Notes: generated by a model not told the origin, from the letters alone. DNA of 64,000 bases from Sunxiuqinia indica (GCF_009847015.1 NZ_WVEM01000013.1:62001-126000); one strand, 5' to 3'. Positions 52,092-61,285 are shown, counted from the first letter of the stretch. A program made the numbers and translations.

Positions 52092-52386
52092 TTATCGCGT
52101 GAGGATACAGGGACATCAGGATGGATACACACTTACCACCTCACAATGAATTAATTATACAGATTCAAATACGAAGAGGAGATGTGAGAAATCTATCTTG
52201 CAGTAGCGATTGCTGTATTGTAAGAGCATCCTTTACAGCCGCTGATCATCATTTTTAAGGATTTTGATTGGTTTTATTGAATCGGTAAGGTCCAAATGAT
52301 TGGGGATAAAAGAAACTAGCGAGCCACTTGCCAGGAGCCCATCTCAGCTCAAAGTAACTACAAATCACCAAACCCCCGGCATAAAA

Positions 52387-52413
52387 AAAGCGCGGACCTT
52401 TCATCCGCGCTTT
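52387..52413 (-). terminator. Terminator of the efflux operon
   Basis: AAAGCGCGGA (52387-52396) and TCCGCGCTTT (52404-52413) form a perfect 10-bp stem; on the minus strand it is followed by a run of seven T. Confidence 0.9.
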
Positions 52414-52436
52414 CTTAAAATCTCAGTTGTATGAAT

Positions 52437-52622
52437 CTATTCCTTCACCCCCGCTTTTTTCAGAATCATCTCCAGCGGGCAAAATTTGGTAAACGACGAC
52501 TGAAACAGGTTTAGCCCCACAAAAGCCGCTAAAAATAGCCAGTTGATATCAACTGTGATGGCCAAAATTAAGCTCAGCGAAACCATAAAACCGGCAACAG
52601 CCCGTACTATTCGTTCTCTCAT
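52437..52622 (-). CDS. Small DUF2892 membrane protein
   Basis: 61-residue inner-membrane protein with two hydrophobic helices (about 7-24 and 27-42) and FCPLEMILKKAG at the C-terminus; the N-terminus RERIVRAVAGFMV and the Cys-Pro motif fit the YgaP-like transmembrane DUF2892 family, found alone or with rhodanese domains and often next to efflux operons. The Cys might take part in sulfur or metal handling. Last gene of the operon, 20 bases after the PII-like gene. Confidence 0.85.
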   Translation of the reverse strand: MRERIVRAVAGFMVSLSLILAITVDINWLFLAAFVGLNLFQSSFTKFCPLEMILKKAGVKE

Positions 52623-52642
52623 ATCCGTTTTATTTTTAAAAA

Positions 52643-52954
52643 TTATACAAACTTTTCCACTCCTACGATGTATGCATTCATCGGGCTCATTGCGTCAATA
52701 CTGTGATTGAATTCATCAATTCGTTCCAACAGCTTATTCGCTTTGTCTTCGGCTAAAAAGGTAAATGAAACCATATAGTTGTAAGGATTTTTCCGGGAGC
52801 CAAACCAGTTCGAAAAATCAGTATAGCCGTCGGCTTGCTCCATAAAACCTTCCACATCCATCTCGCTATAAGCACTAATCTTTATCGATTTAAAAATCTG
52901 CTGCAACTCATGGTGGTAGGCCTTTACACATTGAATAATTACAAATTTCATCAT
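52643..52954 (-). CDS. Small PII-like protein linked to RND efflux
   Basis: 103-residue soluble protein with the beta-alpha-beta-beta-alpha-beta layout of PII/CutA-type proteins: MKFVIIQCVKAYHHELQQIFKSI at the start, AYSEMDVEGFM, a loop (ADGYTDFSNWFGSRKN), YMVSFTFLAEDKANKLLERI, and the last strand MNAYIVGVEKFV. The T-loop position has no conserved Tyr or GxG of classical GlnB. Groups of PII-like proteins are known next to CusA/RND metal pumps; I infer that this one senses a metabolite, metal or nucleotide to adjust the pump. It is 6 bases from the RND gene. Confidence 0.65.
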   Translation of the reverse strand: MMKFVIIQCVKAYHHELQQIFKSIKISAYSEMDVEGFMEQADGYTDFSNWFGSRKNPYNYMVSFTFLAEDKANKLLERIDEFNHSIDAMSPMNAYIVGVEKFV

Positions 52955-52960
52955 ACTTGT

Positions 52961-55900
52961 TTATTTTATTGGTTCGTTAGAAATTTCATCATCTGATTCG
53001 GTAACAACCACTTCTTCCTCCTCAACGGGATATTTCTTATTCTCTGTCATGTAATAAATGAGCGGCACAATGACAAGAGTTAATACTGTTGACGCAATGG
53101 TTCCCCCCATCAACGAGATCGCCAGTCCTTGAAAAATCGGGTCGAACAGAATAACGACAGCGCCAATAACGACGGTTCCCGCTGTCAGTAAAATTGGTGT
53201 TGTCCGCACAGCTCCGGCTTCAATCACCGCCTCTTTCAGTGGAACGCCATCGCTAAGCCGCAAGTTGATAAAGTCGATCAGCAAGATCGAGTTTCGAACC
53301 ATTATCCCGGCCAGGGCAATCGCACCAATCATGGATGTTGCGGTAAAGAAAGCCCCCATCATCCAGTGTCCAATCAGAATTCCAACCAAGGAAAGTGGGA
53401 TTGCCACCATCATCACAAAAGGGACTTTAAAGTTCTGAAACCAGCCGATGATTAGCATATAAATGACCAGCAGAACCACCGCAAAAGCAGTTCCCAAGTC
53501 GCGGAATACCTCGTAGGTAATTTGCCACTCACCATCCCATTTCAGGCTATAGTCGTCTTGTGTAAAAGGTTGCTGCGTGAACTCTTCATTTAGCGTGTAA
53601 CCTTCCGGTAGTTGAATTTGGTCCAAATGATCTGACATATTCAGAATTCCGTAAACCGGGCTTTCCAGTTCTCCGGCAATATCAGCCGTTACGTAAAACA
53701 CCCGCTTCTGATTTTTGCGGTAGATGCTTTTATCTTGAATACCTTTTTCGATTTCAACCACGTCGCCCAGCGCAATCATCTGCCCGGATTGGTTCATGAT
53801 ATTGACTTTTTTCAGGTCTTCAATATTCGACCGCTCACTTTCTTTTAAGCGAAGGACAATGCCAATTTGCTCATGCTCGTTTTCCTGGTAGAGTTGCGTA
53901 ACCTCGTGACCGCCCAACGCCACCTGCAAACTGTGAACCACCTGTTGGGTTGAAAGCCCCGACAAAGCAGCTTTTTCTTTCAGAACATTAAATTTATATT
54001 CTTCCTGATCACTCTCCATGTGCCAATCGATATCGACCACATCAGCAGTTTGAGCAAACAAGTCTTTCACCTGGCTGGCAACATCCATCTGTGTATCATA
54101 GTCCGGTCCGTACACTTCGGCAACCAACGTTGACATGACCGGCGGGCCAGGTGGAACCTCAACAACTTTGACATTGGCATTGAATTTTTCAGCCAGTCGT
54201 TGAAGCTCCGGACGCATGAACTTTGCAATATCGTGACTCTGTAAATCGCGGTCACCTTTGTTGGTGAGATTCACCTGAATATCGGCAACGTTGGAACCAC
54301 TGCGCAAATCGTAGTGGCGAACCAAGCCATTAAAGTTCATAGGAGAAGCTGTTCCCACATAAGTCTGATAATCCACCACATTTTCCTGTTGCGCAATGTA
54401 GGCCGCCAATTCTTTGGCTACCGCTGCTGTGCGCTCAAGCGTCGTTCCTTCGGGCATATCAACGATCACCTGAAACTCGTTTTTATTATCAAACGGAAGC
54501 ATTTTAACCGTTACCATTTTGAAGTACACCAAGGTCATTGATCCCAGCAACAACACCGTCACCCCAATGATAAATCCCCAGCGTTTAAAACCTGAGTTCA
54601 ACATGGGTTTCATGGTTTTGCTATACATGCGATAGATTAGCGAATCTTCGAGCTTGAATTCCTTTTTATTATCGCCTTCCTTTTCGTTAAATCGAAGTAA
54701 GCGATAGGCTAAAAATGGTGTAATCGTCAACGCAACCAGCAATGAAAAAATCATGGCAATGGATGCTCCGATGGGCATCGGGCTCATGTAGGGTCCCATC
54801 AAGCCAGAGACAAAAACCATGGGCAACACCGCGGCAATCACGGTAAATGTGGCCAAAATGGTCGGATTCCCCACCTCATCAATTGATCGTATAGCCGCCT
54901 GAATAAACGGCAGTTTCTTCATCTTAAAGTGCCGGTGCATATTTTCTGCGATGATGATGGAGTCGTCAACCACAATCCCGGTTACAAACACCAGCGCAAA
55001 TAAGGTAATGCGGTTCAAGGTGTAATCCAGAAAGTAGTAGCTGAACATGGTAAGTGCGAAGGTAATTGGCACAGATAAAAAGACGACCAAACCTCCACGC
55101 CAACCCATGGCCAGCATCACCACAAAGGTTACCGCGACAATGGCTCCCAGCAGGTGCATCAATAGTTCGGATACTTTGTGCGAAGCCGTTTCGCCATAAT
55201 TACGGGTTACATCTACATGCACATCCGAAGGAATGAGCGTTTGCTCCAGGTGACTGATCTTCTCCAGGATTTGATCCGACACTTTCATGGCATCGGCTCC
55301 CCGACGCTTGGCTACCGAAATGGTTACGGCAGGATATTCGCCACGGAAATGTTCCTTTTGTTCGTTGATCTTGCCATAGCCGAAATTCACATATTGAATG
55401 GGTTCTTGCGGACCATCGATAATTTCGGCAACCTGCTTGAGGTAAACCGGACTGCCATTGTGAATACCAACCACCAGGCTGGCAACATCATCTGAAGTTT
55501 TCAAAAACTCACCAGCTTCAACCAGGTATTCATTGTCATTATTGTTGAATGAGCCCGCATTGAACTGCTCGTTGGCCAGCTGAATTTTCTGCGCAATACT
55601 CAGGGCATCCACATGAAATCCGGCCATCTGCTCACTATTCAACACCACACGAATCTGGCGCGAACGACCTCCAATAACTTTGGTTTCCGAAACGTCGTTC
55701 ACCTGCTCAATCTCGTTGTTCACTTCCTGAGCAATTCGTTTCAATTCAAAATCGTTATAGTTTTCGCTCCAAAAGGTCAGTCCCAGTACCGGTACATCAT
55801 CAATCGACCGTGTTTTTATCAAGGGCAAACTGGTTCCTTTGGGCATCTGATCCATGTGTTTCATAATCTCGTTGTACATTTTCACCAACGAGCGTTCCAC

Positions 55901-56215
55901 ATCTTCGCCCACATAAAACTGAACAATCAGCATCGCTTGTCCGGGCATTGAAGTGGAATAAACGTACTCCACACCCGGAATATTGGCCACCACTTTTTCC
56001 AATGGCTGCATTACGCGCGATTCGATTTCCCTTGGACTGGCTCCGGGATACCGAAAGAAAATATCGGCAATCGGAACGTCAATCTGGGGTTCTTCTTCCC
56101 TGGGCGTTAAGTAAGAGCTGTAAATACCGATCGCCAAAAAAGCAACCATCAACAGCGGAGTCAGTTTTGAATTTATAAATAGTTTGGCGATACCGCCTGC
56201 AAATCCTGTCTTCAT
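52961..56215 (-). CDS. RND efflux permease
   Basis: 1084-residue inner-membrane pump. Twelve membrane helices and two large periplasmic loops are seen; the first loop begins PREEEPQIDVPIADIFFRYPGAS (38-60). In helix 4 the pair Asp417-Asp418 (GIVVDDSIIIAEN) is the proton-relay signature of the hydrophobe/amphiphile (HAE) class, while heavy-metal pumps of the CusA class usually have a single acidic residue there. So the cargo may be organic compounds rather than metal, despite the metal-type neighbours. The operon is TolC-adaptor-pump-PII-like-DUF2892. Confidence 0.92.
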   Translation of the reverse strand: MKTGFAGGIAKLFINSKLTPLLMVAFLAIGIYSSYLTPREEEPQIDVPIADIFFRYPGASPREIESRVMQPLEKVVANIPGVEYVYSTSMPGQAMLIVQFYVGEDVERSLVKMYNEIMKHMDQMPKGTSLPLIKTRSIDDVPVLGLTFWSENYNDFELKRIAQEVNNEIEQVNDVSETKVIGGRSRQIRVVLNSEQMAGFHVDALSIAQKIQLANEQFNAGSFNNNDNEYLVEAGEFLKTSDDVASLVVGIHNGSPVYLKQVAEIIDGPQEPIQYVNFGYGKINEQKEHFRGEYPAVTISVAKRRGADAMKVSDQILEKISHLEQTLIPSDVHVDVTRNYGETASHKVSELLMHLLGAIVAVTFVVMLAMGWRGGLVVFLSVPITFALTMFSYYFLDYTLNRITLFALVFVTGIVVDDSIIIAENMHRHFKMKKLPFIQAAIRSIDEVGNPTILATFTVIAAVLPMVFVSGLMGPYMSPMPIGASIAMIFSLLVALTITPFLAYRLLRFNEKEGDNKKEFKLEDSLIYRMYSKTMKPMLNSGFKRWGFIIGVTVLLLGSMTLVYFKMVTVKMLPFDNKNEFQVIVDMPEGTTLERTAAVAKELAAYIAQQENVVDYQTYVGTASPMNFNGLVRHYDLRSGSNVADIQVNLTNKGDRDLQSHDIAKFMRPELQRLAEKFNANVKVVEVPPGPPVMSTLVAEVYGPDYDTQMDVASQVKDLFAQTADVVDIDWHMESDQEEYKFNVLKEKAALSGLSTQQVVHSLQVALGGHEVTQLYQENEHEQIGIVLRLKESERSNIEDLKKVNIMNQSGQMIALGDVVEIEKGIQDKSIYRKNQKRVFYVTADIAGELESPVYGILNMSDHLDQIQLPEGYTLNEEFTQQPFTQDDYSLKWDGEWQITYEVFRDLGTAFAVVLLVIYMLIIGWFQNFKVPFVMMVAIPLSLVGILIGHWMMGAFFTATSMIGAIALAGIMVRNSILLIDFINLRLSDGVPLKEAVIEAGAVRTTPILLTAGTVVIGAVVILFDPIFQGLAISLMGGTIASTVLTLVIVPLIYYMTENKKYPVEEEEVVVTESDDEISNEPIK

Positions 56216-56224
56216 GTTTCTTGC

Positions 56225-57307
56225 TTATTTGTTTTCAACTAAGGCTCCATCAAACAATTTCCCGTTTGAAGTTTGAATGTAGCTTTCTCCGTCCATCAAT
56301 CCGGAGAGAATTTCAATGGAATCATTGTAGCTTTTACCGGTTTTCACCCACCGTAATTGCGCATTGCCGGTTTGACTAACAGCGTACAATCCAACCAACT
56401 GCCCTTTCTGTATCAACGCTGTTTTTGGAACCATAATTAATGGCTTGGAACCATGCGCATACAACACGGTAGCATACATGCCCGAGTACAATTGCTTATT
56501 GTTGTCGGTCAACAACACTTTGGCTTCAAACTGGTTGCCGGTATTGGCCGATGATGGATTGATTTCAGCAATCACTCCATTCAATTCCAGGCCATCGGCT
56601 GCCTTGAAGTGGACTTTCACCGAATCGTTCAATTCCAGGCGGGCAATGTCCGACTCCGGAATACGTGCCACCACTTTCCACTGCGAGGGATTTTCAATGC
56701 TCAGCAAGGGCATTCCCGGATTAGCCATGTCGCCTTCCTGTATAAACTTGCCGGTGATAATTCCACTGTATGGTGCACGAATAGCCGCATATCGAAGCGA
56801 TTCTTCCACTTCTTTCTGCATCTGGTTAACGGCATCCAAACGAGCTTTAGCCATTTGATAACGCGAGCGCATATCATCTATTTCCTTGTCCGAAGCACTT
56901 CCTGACTTGTACAAGGATTCGAATCGTTTCAAATCTTTTTCGGCGCTTTCAAAGGCGGTTTCAGCTTCAACCATATTCGCTTCCACCTGGGCTTTTTTTG
57001 CCAGAATATCTTGGTTTCGAATCTGCAGTAACAAATCGCCTTGTTTCACCTTTTGCCCCGGACGAGCATAAATACGGTTCACCTGGCCCATGATCCGGGT
57101 ACTTAAATCAGACTGCTTTTCAGCTGCCAGCTTACCGGAGAAACTATGCACTATAGGCTGTTCCTTTATTTTGGCAACCGCTGTTTGGGCAGCTACTTTG
57201 GCAGGTTGTACAACTTCTTGCTTATTGTTTTTGCCGCACGAGGAAATTAATATCCCGAGTGCCAGTGCTATGATGTATGGGCTTGTTCTAACTAATTTTG
57301 TCTTCAT
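56225..57307 (-). CDS. RND efflux adaptor lipoprotein (membrane fusion protein)
   Basis: 360-residue periplasmic adaptor from the ATG at 57305-57307 (MKTKLVRTSPYIIALALGILISSC; lipobox ISSC). It contains the barrel-sandwich/lipoyl half (FSGKLAAEKQSDLSTRIMGQVNRIY and GQKVKQGDLLLQI, 52-90), a coiled-coil hairpin (AETAFESAEKDLKRFESLYKSGSASDKEIDDMRSR, about 110-150), the second half APYSGIITGKFIQEGDMANPG, a beta-barrel domain (HFKAADGLELNGVI) and a C-terminal domain. It lies between the TolC-type gene (14 bases) and the pump gene (9 bases). Confidence 0.93.
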   Translation of the reverse strand: MKTKLVRTSPYIIALALGILISSCGKNNKQEVVQPAKVAAQTAVAKIKEQPIVHSFSGKLAAEKQSDLSTRIMGQVNRIYARPGQKVKQGDLLLQIRNQDILAKKAQVEANMVEAETAFESAEKDLKRFESLYKSGSASDKEIDDMRSRYQMAKARLDAVNQMQKEVEESLRYAAIRAPYSGIITGKFIQEGDMANPGMPLLSIENPSQWKVVARIPESDIARLELNDSVKVHFKAADGLELNGVIAEINPSSANTGNQFEAKVLLTDNNKQLYSGMYATVLYAHGSKPLIMVPKTALIQKGQLVGLYAVSQTGNAQLRWVKTGKSYNDSIEILSGLMDGESYIQTSNGKLFDGALVENK

Positions 57308-57320
57308 TGTTATCTTGGCT

Positions 57321-58652
57321 TTATTCGTTAATCTCTTTTTCAAGCAACAGTTCCAGTTCAAAAACAGCTTGCTTATAATTGTATATGCTTTGTATGTAAT
57401 CCAGGCTTTTCTTTGAAGCTAGTGCTTCGGCAATCAACAGGTCAGTCGTTTTTTCCAGCCCCTGCTCAAACCGGTCGGTGCGAATTCGAAGCGACTCTTC
57501 GGCTTGCTCCCTGGCTAGTTTGCCCGACTGAATCTGTTGATAGGTTAATTCCAGTTTCCGTTTTGCTCTGTTTAATTGCATTTGGCTTTGAGACAGATAA
57601 TCATCGTAGTTGTATTGGGCTTCATTGAGCTGCGCACTGGCTTTTTGTACGCTTCCCACATTTTTATACCCACTGAATAAATCCCAGCTCAAACTGGCGC
57701 CAACCATGTAGTTGGTGGCCGATGTTCCAAGTATTTCCTTGTCGTTCCACTCGTAACTTCCAAAGGCATTTACGCGAGGTATGAATTTCATTTTTTCTGA
57801 ACGAAGCATGTTTTCGGTTGCTTCAATTTGTTTTTGGACGGCTTTGAGGTCGGAACGATTTTCCAACTCACCGGGAATATAGTTTACCGTAAATAGCGTG
57901 GGATCCTGAGGCATGGAATCGGTTGGCTCAATGGCAGTCTCTAAATCCAAGCCAAGCAGATGAGCCAGAAATTCATTGGCTGCCTGATATTGATTTCTTG
58001 CCTCACGCAGTTGATTTTGTCGTTCTTCCAGGCGAACAGAAGCTTCCAGCACATCGGCATGTTTTACGAAGCCTTGTGTTTCGTTGTCTTTGGTCAACTT
58101 CAACGCCGATTGCGCCACCTCCACCGATTGCGTCAACACATCAACAGCCGATTGCGCCAATTCCAGTTGGAAATAGGCTTTCTTCACTTCATACTGAATT
58201 TGCTGATGCGTTCGCTCGGCCCGAAGCGAAAGTGCTTCGTATTGATTCTTGGCAGCTTTGCGAGCGTAGATACCATCGACATTCAGGATGGGCTGCTGCA
58301 GCTCAATTTTAGTCGTAAAATTCTCAATATCATCCGGATCATTGAGTGAAGCCGGATTGAAGTCGGCCTGACTGACGGTCTCCTGCTTTAACTTAAACCC
58401 AAAAGCAGACAGTGGATCGTTAGTTGATACGCCAGTATGACTAACCGACAGACCGGGTAAAAACAGGGAATTGGTCATTCGATAAGATCCGCGTGCTGCA
58501 CGCTGTCGCGCATCGGCAACCTTTACCGACCGGTTGTTTTCACGAGCTAACTGCAGAGCGTCCTCTAAACTCAACCGCTTTACCTGCCCCACTCCAATTA
58601 GCGGAGCCGCAAAACTCAATAGCAGTAGATAAATGTGTAATTGTTTTTGCAT
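57321..58652 (-). CDS. TolC-family outer-membrane efflux channel
   Basis: 443-residue outer-membrane protein: signal peptide (about 1-23, ending GVGQ), then the two alpha-helical repeats with the ALQLARENNRSVKVADARQRAA and ALKLTKDNETQGFVKHADVLEASVRL sections and several KKAYFQLELAQSAVDVL-type helices, ending in a charged LLLEKEINE tail. First gene of the operon, preceded by a -7 element and an 8-base direct repeat with a 14-base period. The gene has no visible local regulator, so control may come from elsewhere. Confidence 0.92.
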   Translation of the reverse strand: MQKQLHIYLLLLSFAAPLIGVGQVKRLSLEDALQLARENNRSVKVADARQRAARGSYRMTNSLFLPGLSVSHTGVSTNDPLSAFGFKLKQETVSQADFNPASLNDPDDIENFTTKIELQQPILNVDGIYARKAAKNQYEALSLRAERTHQQIQYEVKKAYFQLELAQSAVDVLTQSVEVAQSALKLTKDNETQGFVKHADVLEASVRLEERQNQLREARNQYQAANEFLAHLLGLDLETAIEPTDSMPQDPTLFTVNYIPGELENRSDLKAVQKQIEATENMLRSEKMKFIPRVNAFGSYEWNDKEILGTSATNYMVGASLSWDLFSGYKNVGSVQKASAQLNEAQYNYDDYLSQSQMQLNRAKRKLELTYQQIQSGKLAREQAEESLRIRTDRFEQGLEKTTDLLIAEALASKKSLDYIQSIYNYKQAVFELELLLEKEINE

Positions 58653-58683
58653 ATCTTTTCTTTTCTAATACCTTTTCAGATGG

Positions 58684-58717
58684 CAAAACTAATCAATCTA
58701 TATGTATGTATCTATAT
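58684..58717 (-). promoter_or_regulatory. Promoter of the efflux operon with direct repeat
   Basis: Minus-strand -7 element TAGTTTTG (58684-58691). Just upstream lie two copies of ATATAGAT (minus) at 58696-58703 and 58710-58717, separated by 6 bases (period 14); a looser third copy follows. They replace the -33 element, so they may be an activator site. Confidence 0.45.
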
Positions 58718-59100
58718 TTTTAGATGTTTGTATGTTTTAATTTTTAAAAATTGGATTTTAACGAGCAAAATGCGGAAAGTGGCTGACGATTAACAAAGGA
58801 CTCAAACCTCTTATTTTCAGCAAAAAACAATACAAGCAACATCTACAGGAGCACGAAAGAATTGAAATGTTAAGTTTATGTTATGTGGAAATATTGTGTG
58901 AATAAAGTTGCAACCAGGCTTGGTTTTGGGACGAAGACGAATCTCACTCTCCGAAAGTAATTCCAATCAAAAAGCTCTTTATATCCGTATAAAAAAGTAA
59001 ACGCCTTTCAACTAAAAACTATTCAAAATTCGGGTATTTAAACAATTAGAAAGAATTGGCTCTGTCTTCAATAGTTCAAATAAATACAGCGCAAACCATC

Positions 59101-59130
59101 AAAAAAAGCCAAACGGATTTACCGCCTGGC
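59101..59130 (-). terminator. Terminator of galE
   Basis: On the minus strand GCCA...CGG pairs with CCG...TGGC (59108-59111 with 59127-59130, and 59114-59116 with 59122-59124), one internal mismatch, followed by a run of at least seven T (59101-59107). Confidence 0.8.
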
Positions 59131-59166
59131 CTAATTTTTATTCTAAGTACTATTTTTTTAATGCTC

Positions 59167-60195
59167 CTACTCTATTCCCCGCACTTTCTTCTCCCAGTTC
59201 CAAGCCGAGAGCAAAGTTTCTTCCAGTCCCTTTTCGGCTTTCCATCCCAGCTCTTCGTTAGCATAGGTGGTATCAGCCCAAATTTTTTCTATATCACCGC
59301 CACGGCGAGGTACAATTTTATAGTTCAGCTTTACACCGGTCGCCTTTTCAAAACCGTTGATAATTTCCAGCACCGAGTAGCCATTTCCTGTCCCAAGGTT
59401 AAAGACTTCGTAGCCGGCTTTATTCTTACTTTCAAGCAACCGTTTAATTGCAATAACGTGAGCTTTGGCCAAGTCTACTACATTAATGTAATCGCGAATA
59501 GCCGATCCGTCCGGAGTATCGTAGTCATCGCCAAAAACGCTCAATTGTTCGCGCAGTCCGGCACCTGTTTGTGTAATAAAAGGCACCAGATTTTGCGGCA
59601 CCCCAAGAGGTAACTCACCAATCAAAGCCGTTGGATGCGCTCCAATTGGATTGAAATAACGCAAGGCGATTCCCGTAATTTCAGGATAAGCTTTAATGCT
59701 GTCTTGCAAAATATCTTCATTCACCCGTTTGGTATTTCCGTATGGTGACTCCGCATCTTTGCGAGGCGTATTTTCAGTTACCGGCAATTGATCCGGTTGC
59801 CCGTAAACAGTACAAGAAGAAGAAAATACAATGTTGGCAATGCTGAACTTTCGCTGGCATTCCAAAATATTCATCAACGAAACCAAGTTGTTGCGATAGT
59901 AATGCAAGGGCATCTGCACCGATTCGCCAACAGCCTTCGAAGCCGCAAAGTGAATAATGGCCGCGATATCCTGATTACGACTAAAAAAATCTTCGGTTTT
60001 GTTGTAATCAGCCAAGCTAAATTGCTCGAAAGCCGGTTTCTTCCCCGATATCTTTTCGATGTTTCCCAGAACGTCGGCACTGGAGTTGGAAAGATCATCC
60101 ACGACGATCACTTCATATCCTGCATTTTGCAGTTCGACAACCGTATGAGATCCGATATAGCCGGTTCCTCCGGTCACTAAAATTTTTTGAGTCAT
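59167..60195 (-). CDS. galE: UDP-glucose 4-epimerase
   Basis: Interconverts UDP-glucose and UDP-galactose (Leloir pathway, surface polysaccharide precursors). The 342-residue SDR enzyme starts at ATG 60193-60195 (MTQKILVTGGTGYIGSHT), with NAD-binding GGTGYIGS (about 8-15), HFAASKAVGES, the catalytic Ser/Tyr/Lys (SSSCTVYG and SPYGNTKR, YxxxK), RYFNPIGAHPT and DGSAIRDYINVVDLA. It is monocistronic: own promoter and terminator. The ORF continues upstream, but the -7 element lies inside the extension. Confidence 0.96.
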   Translation of the reverse strand: MTQKILVTGGTGYIGSHTVVELQNAGYEVIVVDDLSNSSADVLGNIEKISGKKPAFEQFSLADYNKTEDFFSRNQDIAAIIHFAASKAVGESVQMPLHYYRNNLVSLMNILECQRKFSIANIVFSSSCTVYGQPDQLPVTENTPRKDAESPYGNTKRVNEDILQDSIKAYPEITGIALRYFNPIGAHPTALIGELPLGVPQNLVPFITQTGAGLREQLSVFGDDYDTPDGSAIRDYINVVDLAKAHVIAIKRLLESKNKAGYEVFNLGTGNGYSVLEIINGFEKATGVKLNYKIVPRRGGDIEKIWADTTYANEELGWKAEKGLEETLLSAWNWEKKVRGIE

Positions 60196-60219
60196 AGTAA
60201 TTGATTGAGTATTTTTCCC

Positions 60220-60227
60220 CAAAACTA
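60220..60227 (-). promoter_or_regulatory. Promoter -7 element of galE
   Basis: Minus-strand TAGTTTTG, exact match, 24 bases before the ATG at 60195. The -33 element is not clear. Confidence 0.55.
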
Positions 60228-60316
60228 CAACTTTTTCAGCAGTGCATAATGGATCATCAAAGTACATCCTAATCTCCCACCCTTGAAAACTCCCAACAAA
60301 TGTTGAAAACTTTGAC

Positions 60317-60347
60317 TTGTTAACGTATTAATTTTTCTTTATTTTTG
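60317..60347 (+). promoter_or_regulatory. Promoter of the HU-like/SPOR gene
   Basis: TTG (60317-60319), 20 bases, TATTTTTG (60340-60347). The GTG start follows 19 bases later. Confidence 0.65.
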
Positions 60348-60366
60348 ATGCAAACATTGAAATTCT

Positions 60367-61278
60367 GTGGAAATATTAAGCTATATCAAAGAACTTTTAT
60401 TGTTGAATGACTGTGTGATCATTCCTGAGTTTGGAGGATTTGTAAGTAATTACAAACCAGCCACGCATCAGAATGCACAGTTTGCACCTCCTACAAAAGC
60501 CATTAGCTTTAACGAAAAGCTGAAATTTAACGACGGCTTGCTGATTAATTATCTTGTTGAAAAAGAAGGTGACAACTATCTCGCAGCCAGTCGTAAAGTT
60601 GATCTGCTGGTTCAGGAAATGAACTACCGGTTAACCGATGGTGAGACCATCAATATTGAAGGGATTGGCGAATTGGTTTATGATGAAAATGAAAGCCTGG
60701 TATTTAATCCGGTGATTATTGAAAACCTGAACCTGGACGCCTATGGACTGGGAGCTTTTGAGTACGAAACACTGTACGCAAAAAACACCGTTCGCACTCC
60801 AATTTCGCAAGAACAACGCGATGCCGTTCAGGTACTTTTCCAAAAACGCACACTGAAAAAGGTGCTAGTGGCAATTCCATTGTTGTTTGCATTGGCACTC
60901 GTGCCGTTTCACAACAACAACAGCAACCTGCAAAAATCCGACATCACAAGTTTGACTGAGATGATGCCACGTCTGGAAGTAGTTCAAAAAATCGAGCCTC
61001 GTCCTGCTGTTGTTGAAGTTTCAGCTATGACTGAAAAACCGGCTCTTGATCACGCATACTACCTTATTGGCGGTAGTTTCAGAAGTGCAGCCAATGCTGC
61101 AAGGTTTGTACAACAAAAGCAAGACGAAGGTTTTAACGCACGTAATATAGGTGTAATAAAAGGGTTGAACTACATTGCACTGGAGAGCTTCGCCTCCATG
61201 CGAGAAGCGAAAACATTTCGAGCAAAATTAAGAACGGAATCACCCGACTCAGGAGTATGGATTTACGTTAAAAGATAA
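60367..61278 (+). CDS. HU-CCDC81-like and SPOR domain inner-membrane protein
   Basis: 303-residue Bacteroidota-type protein starting with GTG (60367; VEILSYIKELLL by codon, read as Met). Residues 1-130 match the HU-like CCDC81 bacterial domains (LLLNDCVIIPEFGGFVSNYKPA, then YRLTDGETINIEGIGELVY). A membrane helix follows at about 160-176 (VLVAIPLLFALALVPF), then a linker and a C-terminal SPOR domain (about 230-303, YYLIGGSFRSAANAARF ... GVWIYVKR) that binds denuded glycan strands at division sites. It may link the nucleoid or cytoplasmic partner to the septal wall. Terminator CCCCTTT/AAAGGGG at 61286-61301. Confidence 0.85.
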   Translation: MEILSYIKELLLLNDCVIIPEFGGFVSNYKPATHQNAQFAPPTKAISFNEKLKFNDGLLINYLVEKEGDNYLAASRKVDLLVQEMNYRLTDGETINIEGIGELVYDENESLVFNPVIIENLNLDAYGLGAFEYETLYAKNTVRTPISQEQRDAVQVLFQKRTLKKVLVAIPLLFALALVPFHNNNSNLQKSDITSLTEMMPRLEVVQKIEPRPAVVEVSAMTEKPALDHAYYLIGGSFRSAANAARFVQQKQDEGFNARNIGVIKGLNYIALESFASMREAKTFRAKLRTESPDSGVWIYVKR

Positions 61279-61285
61279 ATGGAAG

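Larger units (their letters stand above)
52010..52436. other. Intergenic region between the Xus-like and efflux operons
   Basis: 427 bases between the XusA-like start and the DUF2892 stop. It contains the Xus-like promoter (52043-52091), a stretch without visible features (52092-52380) and the efflux terminator (52387-52413). No RNA gene or small frame is convincing. Confidence 0.6.
58653..59166. other. Intergenic region between efflux operon and galE
   Basis: 514 bases, A/T-rich. It contains the efflux promoter and direct repeat (58684-58717) and the galE terminator (59101-59130). The middle (about 58720-59090) has no coding frame, tRNA or strong hairpin that I can see. Confidence 0.6.
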
